A stretch of 35,083 nucleotides of DNA, from positions 1 to 35,083 of the forward strand of contig JAISNL010000017.1 in NCBI GenBank assembly GCA_031276235.1. The letters are read 5' to 3'. This DNA is from Prevotellaceae bacterium (lineage in GTDB: Bacteria; Bacteroidota; Bacteroidia; Bacteroidales; UBA932). Made by a program: the position numbers and the translations under genes. Below are positions 19,545-29,141 of this stretch, piece after piece (position 1 is the first letter of the stretch; every line of letters begins with the position of its first letter). The notes beneath the pieces are model-generated. The model did no database searches. It worked only from the letters and a program-made list of their open reading frames with translations, and was not told where the DNA came from.

Positions 19545-22500
19545 TTAAAAGTTTAGTTGAACGCCTACCGAAGCCGACTTGAATGTTGGCGTACCTGTGC
19601 CTGTACGGCCTAAATTGTAACTACTGCTAAACATCGAATAACCGGTAATAGCTTCAGGGTCGATTGGCAATCCTCTTAAATTGTCAAAAGTGAAGAAATT
19701 TTCAAGAGATACATAAACGCGAGCATTGGTGAATAATATTTTTTTCATTAATTTTTCGGGTACTGTATATCCAAATGTTATATTTTTTATTCGCAGGTAT
19801 GCCATATTAAGCAAATAGCGTGATTGTACCTGTAAGCTGTAATTGGTATTACCAGTGGCGTTATTCCATGGTTTCGGATAAAAAGCATCTGTTCTGTCGG
19901 GTGTCCAGTAATTTCCTGCTATGGCTTGTGGTATAGCGCCATCGTCAGCATTGTAGCCGGGAATAGCCAGTTGTCCAGAACCCCATATTTTACGGGCGCC
20001 TACGCCTTGGAAAAATATTGAAAAATCAAAGCCTTTCCAGTCTGCGCCTAATCTAAAGCCGTACTGGTAGCGAGGCGTAGAATTTCCTATTACTTTTCTG
20101 TCTCCCGGGTCTCCAAAGGTCGATGATCCAGGAGTGATATATCCATCTCCGTTCAAATCTACAAATTTAACATCTCCGGGACGGAATATCTGCACTCCAT
20201 CGCCGCCTTCAAGTGAGGTTTGATATACAGGATTTGGTCCTGCTAACATGTATGAGTCTTTACCATTTCCCTTTAGTCTGATAGTGATTTTTCTCATTTT
20301 TCCATTTTCATCATATACAAAATCTTCTGCTTGATACAGTCTGTCGGTTACATATCCCCAAACATCTCCATAGCGAGCGCCTGTTGCCCAAGCATTGGTA
20401 ATTGATCTGTCTCCCCATGGAGTTAAATAATCCGCTCCTTTTGTTATTCGGGTTGTAGCATCAGATAATGTTGCCATGCCGTTAATGCCAAGTCCGTTGC
20501 TGAATCTGTAATTAAAGTCAAATGCAATTTCCCAGCCGTTGGTACGAAGGTTTCCATAATTACCTTTTGGCGCTCCTGTTCCAAATGTATAAGGGACAGC
20601 ATCACCCGGAATAATCATATCTTTGGTATCGCGGCGATACCAGTCGAACGTTAATCCTATTCTGTTTTTCCAAAAACGTAAATCAATTCCAATATCCAAA
20701 GTTTCTATATTTTGCCATTCTATATCGCCTGAAACGGCATCAGGTGTTCTGTATGCCAGATTGGGTTTAATTCCATTCATCCAGTATGAATCGTAAACTA
20801 TTACTAACGGTACATAAAGATGATTTGGCACCGACTGGTCTCCAATGCTTCCGTATGATACCCTTACTTTTGCAAAGCTGAGTATATCCTTAATGTTTTC
20901 CATAAATTTCTCTTTAGAAACAGTCCAGCCTGCCGAAACTGAAGGATACCAGCGCCATTTGAGATGTTTCGGAAATTTAGAAGAACCATCATATCTTAAA
21001 TTGGCTTCGAGGAGATATTTATCCTTGAATGTATAATTAATACGTCCGAAAAATCCTAATTGCGCTTCCCAGAAAGACTCGCTTGAAACAGTTTGTGTGC
21101 CTGTAGCAAAGTTAAACTGAGGGTTATCGTAATTTTTCAAGGTGTCTCTGCGAGCATAATGGTATTGATCATCGCTTGCAACGCTGTTCATACCTGCCAT
21201 TAGTTTTATTTCATGTACTTCGTTAAAATTGAGATTGTAAGTACTGTACACATTGAAAACATTACTGCTTGTATTTGTTGATTTGCGGCTAATATAACTG
21301 CCAGTGCTTCCATTCATATTATACTCGCCTGTTGCATTGTTGCCCACAGGGCTAAACAGATAAGCAGGAATACCTCCATCTGAAACTATATTTCCGCCAT
21401 CATCCACATAAACAAAATCGCCGTTGCTGTTTGTCCATGGCTTTAGCAATCCAGTTTGCGCCCATGTGTCATAAGCAAAAAAAGTAGGCAGACTCTTTTC
21501 TTCTATATCGTCCTGTGTAACGTGCGTGTAATCAAATTTAATATCCCAGTCCTTGTTAATAGTAACGGTAGCGCCAAGATTTATATTTGTATAAACGTTT
21601 CTCTTGCTTGATGTAGTTGTATTTGCAAATTCGTAAACGGGACTTCTCAGGGTATTACCAAACTGGTCTTTTGTTGTTATGGGAAAACTTGCTCCCCAGC
21701 GATAAGCATATACCCATGGGTCGCCTGCTGTCGTAGTACCAACGCTTGGATAACGTTTGTTGCGGTCAGAATAAATAATTCCGCCGCGTATTGTGAGATA
21801 TTTGTTAATTTCAGTAGAAATGTTCAAAGATGTATTGTATCTTTTAAAATCATCAATTTTTGCAGGTTTTATCATGCCTGTCTGGTCTAACAGCCCCATT
21901 CCGAGATGAAATGATGTTTTTCCGCTTAAGCCTGTAATACTTAAATTTTGTGTGAATGTCGGCGCCCACTCTCTCACTAATAAATCAACAGCATCAAAAG
22001 TGCGAATGCTGTATTTGGAAGCTGTGGCTTGGTCGTAATACCAGTCTCTTCCATAAACTAAAGGATCGGATGAGGTAATTGTGCCTCCGTATTTTTCCTG
22101 CCATTTTTTTGCTTTTTCTATAGACGTTTCGCTTATCCTCCAAAATGTGCCGGGAAATGTATTCTCTCTTCTGTCTTCAGGATCTCTGGTTCTGGTGGCA
22201 TCCAAAGTATATTGCATACCGTCTATGCCTGCCATATCCAAATCTTTGGCTCTGTTTTGCCATGAATAGTTTGATGAATAGGAAACATTAACCGATTCTT
22301 TCTTTGCTCCTTTTTTTGTAGTGATCAATACTACGCCAAAAGCAGCTTTAGCGCCGTAGATAGATGAAGATGCTGCATCTTTCAATACTGATATTGATTC
22401 AATATCATCAGGATTTACCAACTGAATACTTGGTATTTCTACGTTATCCATCAAAAGCAATGGTTTTGAACCGCCTTCAATAGAAGCTACCTGCCCACGT

Positions 22501-23003
22501 ATTTTCATTATAGGGTCAGAACCAATTTCACCGCTTGCAACCACAACCGATAATCCGGGTACCGTTCCCTGCAATCCGCGCCCAACGTCTGCAATAGGGC
22601 GGCTTGACAATGTTTTTTCTACATTAACAGATGCAACAGCGCCTGTCAGATTTTCTTTGCGCTGAATTCCATAACCTACAACCACCGATTCGCTCAGTGT
22701 GGTAGCGCTTACCTTTAACGTAACGTTAATCTGATTGTCATCGCCTACAACAATCGACAGTTCTTCGTAACCGATTGCCGAAAATACCAGCGTTTGACCC
22801 TTTTCAACCTGAATTGAATATTTACCATCAATGTCAGCCGCAATTCCTTTTTTGGTCTCTTTAACCAAAACCGTAGCTCCGGGAATGCCTTGCTGATCAT
22901 CCCCGCCAATTACTTTACCTGTTACCGTTTTTGTTTGGGCAAATGCCGAAACGCCAACAAATGAACAGATAATTAAACACATTAAAAATTTTTTCATAAC
23001 CAT
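19545..23003 (-). CDS. SusC/RagA family TonB-linked outer-membrane transporter
   Basis: Carboxypeptidase-regulatory-like N-domain VTGKVIGGDDQQGIPGATVLVKETKKGIAADIDGKYSI; plug motif VVVGYGIQRKENLTGAVASV; SISVLKDAASSSIYGAKAAFGVVLITTKKG. Confidence 0.97.
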   Translation of the reverse strand: MVMKKFLMCLIICSFVGVSAFAQTKTVTGKVIGGDDQQGIPGATVLVKETKKGIAADIDGKYSIQVEKGQTLVFSAIGYEELSIVVGDDNQINVTLKVSATTLSESVVVGYGIQRKENLTGAVASVNVEKTLSSRPIADVGRGLQGTVPGLSVVVASGEIGSDPIMKIRGQVASIEGGSKPLLLMDNVEIPSIQLVNPDDIESISVLKDAASSSIYGAKAAFGVVLITTKKGAKKESVNVSYSSNYSWQNRAKDLDMAGIDGMQYTLDATRTRDPEDRRENTFPGTFWRISETSIEKAKKWQEKYGGTITSSDPLVYGRDWYYDQATASKYSIRTFDAVDLLVREWAPTFTQNLSITGLSGKTSFHLGMGLLDQTGMIKPAKIDDFKRYNTSLNISTEINKYLTIRGGIIYSDRNKRYPSVGTTTAGDPWVYAYRWGASFPITTKDQFGNTLRSPVYEFANTTTSSKRNVYTNINLGATVTINKDWDIKFDYTHVTQDDIEEKSLPTFFAYDTWAQTGLLKPWTNSNGDFVYVDDGGNIVSDGGIPAYLFSPVGNNATGEYNMNGSTGSYISRKSTNTSSNVFNVYSTYNLNFNEVHEIKLMAGMNSVASDDQYHYARRDTLKNYDNPQFNFATGTQTVSSESFWEAQLGFFGRINYTFKDKYLLEANLRYDGSSKFPKHLKWRWYPSVSAGWTVSKEKFMENIKDILSFAKVRVSYGSIGDQSVPNHLYVPLVIVYDSYWMNGIKPNLAYRTPDAVSGDIEWQNIETLDIGIDLRFWKNRIGLTFDWYRRDTKDMIIPGDAVPYTFGTGAPKGNYGNLRTNGWEIAFDFNYRFSNGLGINGMATLSDATTRITKGADYLTPWGDRSITNAWATGARYGDVWGYVTDRLYQAEDFVYDENGKMRKITIRLKGNGKDSYMLAGPNPVYQTSLEGGDGVQIFRPGDVKFVDLNGDGYITPGSSTFGDPGDRKVIGNSTPRYQYGFRLGADWKGFDFSIFFQGVGARKIWGSGQLAIPGYNADDGAIPQAIAGNYWTPDRTDAFYPKPWNNATGNTNYSLQVQSRYLLNMAYLRIKNITFGYTVPEKLMKKILFTNARVYVSLENFFTFDNLRGLPIDPEAITGYSMFSSSYNLGRTGTGTPTFKSASVGVQLNF

Positions 23004-23238
23004 TTTGTTTTACATAAAATTTTTTGTTCTGATAATTTATATATTTATTTGTTCTGATAATTTTTGATTTATAATTGAATAATTTAGTGAAATCCGCACC
23101 TGCCGATGCAATTCCGATACGTTACCGAATGACATAGACGCGAGTAAATCATCTCCGAAATGATTCAATCGGAGCATGTTATTCAATATATTTTGTATCT
23201 TTGCCATAATTTACTATATTTCACCAATGTGCCGTATG

Positions 23239-23407
23239 TTTGTCCCATAATTTACATTATGTTAAGTTTGGACAGACAAAAGTAATTAAATTTTAAGAAA
23301 TTACAAATTTCCTAAAAAAATAATTTTTTATAAAGAAATATCTAATTGCCTGATAATCTATGACAATTTATTCCCGAAACTTAACATAATGTAAATTATG
23401 GGACAAA
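23239..23407. promoter_or_regulatory. Candidate invertible promoter segment flanked by perfect 31-bp inverted repeats
   Basis: Left arm TTTGTCCCATAATTTACATTATGTTAAGTTT (23239-23269) is the exact reverse complement of the right arm AAACTTAACATAATGTAAATTATGGGACAAA (23377-23407); 107-bp AT-rich centre. Confidence 0.75.
23277..23307 (-). promoter_or_regulatory. Bacteroidales-type promoter directed toward susC
   Basis: On the minus strand TTTG (complement of 23304-23307), N19, TACTTTTG (complement of 23277-23284); matches the -33 TTTG / -7 TAnnTTTG consensus. Confidence 0.75.
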
Positions 23408-23668
23408 AAACGTTCGGAGATGAATGTTAAAAAAAACAAAAAAAATTTTTTTTTTGAGGGAGTGGGAGAGGTTTCTATTATTTGGTTTTTTCTGGATTGG
23501 CTGCGCTACAGTGATTGGTAATTTTTCCTGCATTTTCATGTATTTTTTGATTTATTTTTACCGTTGTTTTCGGCATAACAATACAAAATCCTGCATTATT
23601 TCCCAAAAAATTTTACCATTATTTTATTATAATATCAATAAAGTGCATAGTTAGCAGTAAGGGACTGT

Positions 23669-24736
23669 TTATTGTGCGAAAAAATTTTTGTAGTGTTCGT
23701 AACGTTCAATAATTTCGCGGACAAAAGAAATGGTTTCTGCGCTTAAGAAATACTTTTGCTGCACAGAACTTTTATTGCTTTTTTCTCTTCTGTTTGCATT
23801 TTCAACATCGCTCCAAATGTTTGGATTAAGACCTTTTTGTGCGGTATTTTTTCTGAAAATATCAATTTTGCCATGTCCCGAATTGTAGGCAGCAAGCACA
23901 AACTTTATGCGTTCCGTTTCAGTTAGAGTTGAATCTTGGGCAAAATAATTTTCAAGAAATTTAATCAACTTGATTCCAGCAGCAATATTTTTTTCATTGC
24001 TGTTGATGCTGTCCAATCCGAGAAATGTAGCCGTTTGCGGACGAATCTGCATTAATCCCATAGCATCTTTATTCGATTTTGCATCTGATAAAAATTGCGA
24101 TTCCTGACATATCAGCGAAGCTATCAAACGCCAGTCCCAATCAATAGTGGCGCTGTATTTTTTTATCAATTCATCATATTCTGAAATATATGTCGGGCGC
24201 GGGTTTGCCTTGCCTGCAATATTATATTTTACCGTTGACAGTTTATAATCTTTTGTTTCGATATAAGTTTCCATCCACGAGTTGATATTTCGTGCAAGTC
24301 CGTTATTTTTGTCGGATACAACCCAAATTGCCTGCGAAAAGTTTTTATCCGTATATACATAATTAATATTTTTAAGATTAATAATGCTGTCTGTTTTCTT
24401 ATCACATACAACAATATCAGCATCATTTGAAAAAAGCAAATTCAATCGTTTGTTCATATCTTCTTCCAGTATGAAAACAGGTTTGAGGTCTATTGTTTTA
24501 CAGTATTTATTTATCAATTCAAATTGATAACCGGCTACTTGACCGTTTTTCAAAAAGTAGGCGCCGTTATCCGTTCCCAATGCAAAAACAAGACAATCGG
24601 GTTTCACAAAATAAAACAACGCGCTATTGTCGGCAATCTTCTTCGGATGCAGCAACATGCAGCAAACAACAAACAAAAGTACTGTATTTTTGCGCCGCCA
24701 AATCAGCCGATGTATAAAGGTTTTATAAGGGTTCAA
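23669..24736 (-). CDS. Transglycosylase SLT domain protein, MltF-like
   Basis: SBP_bac_3-like N-terminal region (GQVAGYQFELINKYCKTIDLKPVF) plus SLT motifs LIASLICQESQF, AMGLMQIRPQTA, FVLAAYNSGHGKI. Confidence 0.88.
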   Translation of the reverse strand: MNPYKTFIHRLIWRRKNTVLLFVVCCMLLHPKKIADNSALFYFVKPDCLVFALGTDNGAYFLKNGQVAGYQFELINKYCKTIDLKPVFILEEDMNKRLNLLFSNDADIVVCDKKTDSIINLKNINYVYTDKNFSQAIWVVSDKNNGLARNINSWMETYIETKDYKLSTVKYNIAGKANPRPTYISEYDELIKKYSATIDWDWRLIASLICQESQFLSDAKSNKDAMGLMQIRPQTATFLGLDSINSNEKNIAAGIKLIKFLENYFAQDSTLTETERIKFVLAAYNSGHGKIDIFRKNTAQKGLNPNIWSDVENANRREKSNKSSVQQKYFLSAETISFVREIIERYEHYKNFFAQ

Positions 24737-24746
24737 TATTAATTAT

Positions 24747-26741
24747 TTAGTTGAAAAAATGCCATGTTACGCCAAGTCGAAGCAATGTTGCATTGTTTCT
24801 CGGATAGTGCAGCGCGGAAAAATATTCAGAGCCGAATGAGTTTTTGAATACATTTGTCATTTTCACAAAAATAACAGTACGTTTCCATTTGAAATTTGCA
24901 AATGCTTCAGTGTAAGGGAAATTTCCTGTTTTTTTCTCTTCCTGAACATGGAAATCGCCCAGAGCAGGATTGTATGCATAAGCGTAATAACTCGTATTAT
25001 AACGAACATCCAATCCTATTTGCGCCGTAAGTACCGATTTTACCAGAGACGCCTGCAAATACCAACTTGCATGAGCGCTTATTTTGGGCAGGGGAAGAAT
25101 TTTGTCATTTCCCGAAATTTGCATCAATATTTCGTTGTCGAAATGAAACAGCCAGAGTTTGAAATTTTTCTTCACAAAAACTGATGTAACGCTCAAATTT
25201 CCGCTGTACTGTCGTGGCAAAGCGGAAGTATCATTATAAATATGATTTTGTATCAATGCCTGCTTTATTCCCAGTTCCAGATCCCAATCGGGAATAGAAA
25301 CAGCGCCTTCAATTTGCGTGCGGGCAGTTGTTTCAAAATCATTATTCCATACAAGATGATTTGAATAATAGTTTTTTTGAAAAAAGTTTGCTTCATAAAA
25401 TTGAAATAAAAATCTTCCTTTGAAATGTATGCCGTTTGTCAGCGGATACAGTGAAATGCGAATATTTCCATCTACTGTAAAATTTTTTTTTCCTGTAATA
25501 AAATATCTTGTATAGCCGTTCCATTCAAGGTATCTGTTAAATTTTCCGGCGGCGTTTGCATAAAAATACAAATCATTTTCTGAAGATTCATTTGTATTTG
25601 TGAGATACTGATCAGGATTGAAAATATAATACTTTTGATTTCGATAGGCTAATCCGCCTGCGATTGTAGAAATTATTGCATCTGAAGCCCATGGTTGAAT
25701 TCGGGCAAAAATTTTGGCATCAAACAGCGATGTTCTCGATGAATCTCGCGAGCGTGAAGCGTTGTAATACCATTGGCGATAATAATTTTCATTTTCTCCT
25801 CTCGCGTCCGAATATATTCGCTTGAAAGCTGTGTATTCAAATGAATTGCCTAAATATATAAGCGTTCCTTCGCCAACTTTTATTTCGGTATTTTCCGCAT
25901 TGTTTTTTCTGAAAAAATCAAGAGGAATGCCAAGAGAATGAGTAAGGAAAAACGTTTGTTTTCGCAGTGTATTGCGTGCATTTACAAGATTTACATTAAT
26001 GTCTTCGGAACTGATAATTGTATCTGTAATATCAGTATCGTTTCGTATTCCTCCGTTTTCTCTGTTTGAAATGTTGTTAAAAGAGTAAGCGGCATGAGCC
26101 ACATAGCGTTTTCCCGTATAAGATGCAAACAGTGAAAATGCTTTATTGTCTGTTGCTTCGTTTATATATTGTCCTTTTGTACCGTAGCGTTGATAAAGCA
26201 GCCCTATATTAAGTTCGGGTTTAATATTTTGCGTATGCAGCGCTCTGATATCCGATTCTTCGTTAAGTTTGCTTCCCGATGTTTGATATGATAAAACTGT
26301 AAACGGTCGTTTGGTATTGTAAAATGGCGTATTGTCGGGGTAGAATGTATAAGTATCGTAAGGTTCAAAGAATTTGAAATATTCATTGTTTTTGCGTTGA
26401 AAAAAATCGTGAGAAACTGCTGCGCTTCCTGCCGCGCCAAGAAATGTTGCTCCTGCGGAAGTTTTGAAAAACGGATATTCTATACGTACATCATTTGGCA
26501 AAGTGTCGTTTACAGGAATACGTTCTATTGTGTTAAAATAAGGATTGTGTTTCCACGAAAAATTAAGAATATTTTTGTGCCAGTCGCCGAAAATATAAGT
26601 AAGCAATGTATCTGTTTTTGTTTTTTCCTGCTTGGTTGCCGTGCTTCCCAAAATATCCAGAGAATCGGTTTGGCAAAAGATTTCGCCTTCGATTAGTATT
26701 AATGCAAGAAGCAAAACATATTTTAAAAAGTATCGTTTCAT
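24747..26741 (-). CDS. Putative porin (Bacteroidota outer-membrane beta-barrel)
   Basis: Signal peptide, then long beta-barrel-like sequence (FFKTSAGATFLGAAGSAAVSHDFF...; terminal LLRLGVTWHFFN); 10 bp upstream of the MltF-like gene, same strand. Confidence 0.75.
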   Translation of the reverse strand: MKRYFLKYVLLLALILIEGEIFCQTDSLDILGSTATKQEKTKTDTLLTYIFGDWHKNILNFSWKHNPYFNTIERIPVNDTLPNDVRIEYPFFKTSAGATFLGAAGSAAVSHDFFQRKNNEYFKFFEPYDTYTFYPDNTPFYNTKRPFTVLSYQTSGSKLNEESDIRALHTQNIKPELNIGLLYQRYGTKGQYINEATDNKAFSLFASYTGKRYVAHAAYSFNNISNRENGGIRNDTDITDTIISSEDINVNLVNARNTLRKQTFFLTHSLGIPLDFFRKNNAENTEIKVGEGTLIYLGNSFEYTAFKRIYSDARGENENYYRQWYYNASRSRDSSRTSLFDAKIFARIQPWASDAIISTIAGGLAYRNQKYYIFNPDQYLTNTNESSENDLYFYANAAGKFNRYLEWNGYTRYFITGKKNFTVDGNIRISLYPLTNGIHFKGRFLFQFYEANFFQKNYYSNHLVWNNDFETTARTQIEGAVSIPDWDLELGIKQALIQNHIYNDTSALPRQYSGNLSVTSVFVKKNFKLWLFHFDNEILMQISGNDKILPLPKISAHASWYLQASLVKSVLTAQIGLDVRYNTSYYAYAYNPALGDFHVQEEKKTGNFPYTEAFANFKWKRTVIFVKMTNVFKNSFGSEYFSALHYPRNNATLLRLGVTWHFFN

Positions 26742-26936
26742 TTTGCAAAAATAATGAATTTTATCGTTTTAAGTAAACATTTCATAAAGATATTTCAAGA
26801 AATTCATGAAGCGGCAATGTCAACATGTAATTATACAGCCTTTTTTTTGCATTAGATAAAAAGAAAAAACAAAAAATTGCATGGATACAAAAAAAAATGT
26901 ACATTTGTTATCTTATTTTGAATAATATATTGAATA

Positions 26937-29135
26937 ATGGAGCATAATAAATATGCCGATATTTCGCTTGCTGTTGAATTGAAAAGGTATTTTGGATTCG
27001 ATTCATTCAAAGGAAATCAAGAGGATATAATCCGTAGCGTTTTGAATGGTAACGACACTTTTGTGCTTATGCCTACTGGTGGAGGAAAATCTCTGTGCTA
27101 TCAACTGCCAGCTTTAATAATGGATGGTACGTGCATAATCGTATCGCCGCTTATTGCATTAATGAAAAATCAAGTGGATTCTATTCGTGGTTTCAGCATA
27201 GATGAAGGAATTGCCCATTTTCTTAATTCATCTCTCAATCGCGCACAAATTGCAATGGTAAAACAGAATATAATTGAAGGACGTACAAAAATGCTGTACG
27301 TAGCGCCCGAATCGCTGACAAAAGAAGAAAATATTCAATTTCTCAAAAACATCCAAATATCATTCTACGCAATTGACGAAGCCCATTGCATATCGGAATG
27401 GGGACATGATTTTCGACCGGAATACAGACGGATACGTTCCATAGTAAGCGAAATAGGCGTAGCGCCAATAATTACGCTTACCGCAACAGCCACGCCAAAA
27501 GTGCAAAACGATATTCAAAAAAATCTTGGAATGATGAATGCAAAGGTATTCAAATCATCATTCAACCGCCCCAATCTGTATTACGAAATTCGTCCCAAAA
27601 TAAATGCCGTAAAAGAAATCATCAAATACATAAAAAACAACGAAGGTAAATCGGGCATAATTTATTGCCTTAGCCGAAAACGAGTTGAAGATGTAGCCGA
27701 AATATTAAGAATAAACGGAATAAAAGCCTTAGCCTATCATGCAGGAATGGATTCGGCTACGCGCTCTGAACATCAGGACAGGTTTTTGATGGAAGACGTT
27801 GATGTTATCGTAGCAACTATTGCATTCGGAATGGGTATTGACAAACCCGATGTGCGTTTTGTTATCCATTTTGATATTCCAAAAAGTCTTGAAGGATATT
27901 ATCAGGAAACAGGAAGAGGCGGACGCGACATGGGCGAAGGTCAGTGTATAGCTTTTTACAGTTACAAAGATATTCAGCGGCTCGAAAAATTCATGCAGGG
28001 CAAACCCATTGCCGAACAGGAAATAGGAAAACAATTATTGCTCGAAATGGTTACCTATGCCGAATCGGCGGTATGCCGAAGAAAAACTCTGCTTAATTAC
28101 TTCGGCGAAGAATACACTGAACCTAACTGCTATAATTGCGACAACTGCCTGCATCCCAAAGAAAAATTTGAAGGCAAGGAAGATATGATACTCGTACTTG
28201 AATTAATATTAAAAGTAAACGAAAAATTCAAAGCCGAACATATCATAAATATCATTTGCGGCGAAAGAGATTCAACTACCAAATCGTACAGACACGAAGA
28301 ACTCGAAGAATTTGGAATAGGAAAAGACCAAAGTCCACACTATTGGAACGCAATTATCAGACAGGGATTGATACTGCATTTTATTGACAAGGAAATTGAA
28401 AATTACGGTTTGCTTCGCATAAGCGACAAAGGACGAGATTTCTTGGAAAATCCATACTCTTTAATGCTTATGCGCGATCACGAATTTAACGAACAGGATG
28501 AAGATGATGACTTGTTAAGCACAAGAAACGGCAGCAGTGGCGCCGCAGACGAAGAACTTTTTGCAATGCTGAAAGATTTAAGAAAATCTATTTCAAAAAA
28601 ATTAAATCTTCCGCCTTTTGTGCTTTTCCACGATACATCGCTCGAAGATATGGCTACACAATATCCTATAACAATCGACGAACTGAAAAACTGTCAGGGC
28701 GTGGGCGAAGGCAAAGCAAAAAAATACGGAAGCGAATTTGTAGAATTGATAGAAAAATACGTTGAAGAAAAAGAAATAGAACGCCCGCTTGATATGATTG
28801 TTAAATCAATGGGATACAAATCTGCCGCCAAAGTTTTTGTTATTCAAAGTATAGACCATAAACTGCCGCTTGACGAAATTGCCCATGCAAAAAATATAGA
28901 AATGGACGAACTGCTTACCGAAATAGAAGTGATAGTAAATTCAGGCACAAAACTGAATATCGACTATTACATTAGTTCTACAATAGACGACGACAAGCGA
29001 GACGAAATTTATGACTATTTTCGCAATAAAGCCGCTACCGATTCGATTGAAGATGCAATGAACGAACTGGGCGACGATTATACAGAAGAAGAAATACGCC
29101 TGATACGAATAAAATTCATGTCCGAATTTAATTAA
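26937..29135 (+). CDS. recQ: ATP-dependent DNA helicase RecQ
   Basis: FVLMPTGGGKSLCYQLPAL, AIDEAHCISEWGHDFRPEYR, TLTATATPKVQ, YYQETGRGGRDMGEG, zinc-binding CRRKTLLNYFGE...CYNCDNC, C-terminal HRDC-like region. Confidence 0.97.
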   Translation: MEHNKYADISLAVELKRYFGFDSFKGNQEDIIRSVLNGNDTFVLMPTGGGKSLCYQLPALIMDGTCIIVSPLIALMKNQVDSIRGFSIDEGIAHFLNSSLNRAQIAMVKQNIIEGRTKMLYVAPESLTKEENIQFLKNIQISFYAIDEAHCISEWGHDFRPEYRRIRSIVSEIGVAPIITLTATATPKVQNDIQKNLGMMNAKVFKSSFNRPNLYYEIRPKINAVKEIIKYIKNNEGKSGIIYCLSRKRVEDVAEILRINGIKALAYHAGMDSATRSEHQDRFLMEDVDVIVATIAFGMGIDKPDVRFVIHFDIPKSLEGYYQETGRGGRDMGEGQCIAFYSYKDIQRLEKFMQGKPIAEQEIGKQLLLEMVTYAESAVCRRKTLLNYFGEEYTEPNCYNCDNCLHPKEKFEGKEDMILVLELILKVNEKFKAEHIINIICGERDSTTKSYRHEELEEFGIGKDQSPHYWNAIIRQGLILHFIDKEIENYGLLRISDKGRDFLENPYSLMLMRDHEFNEQDEDDDLLSTRNGSSGAADEELFAMLKDLRKSISKKLNLPPFVLFHDTSLEDMATQYPITIDELKNCQGVGEGKAKKYGSEFVELIEKYVEEKEIERPLDMIVKSMGYKSAAKVFVIQSIDHKLPLDEIAHAKNIEMDELLTEIEVIVNSGTKLNIDYYISSTIDDDKRDEIYDYFRNKAATDSIEDAMNELGDDYTEEEIRLIRIKFMSEFN

Positions 29136-29141
29136 AAATTA

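Noticed and set aside
23239-23407. Interpretation as a simple transcription terminator
   Set aside because: A 107-nt loop between the arms and a promoter consensus in the centre do not fit a terminator; a MITE is not excluded, but I saw no clear target-site duplication
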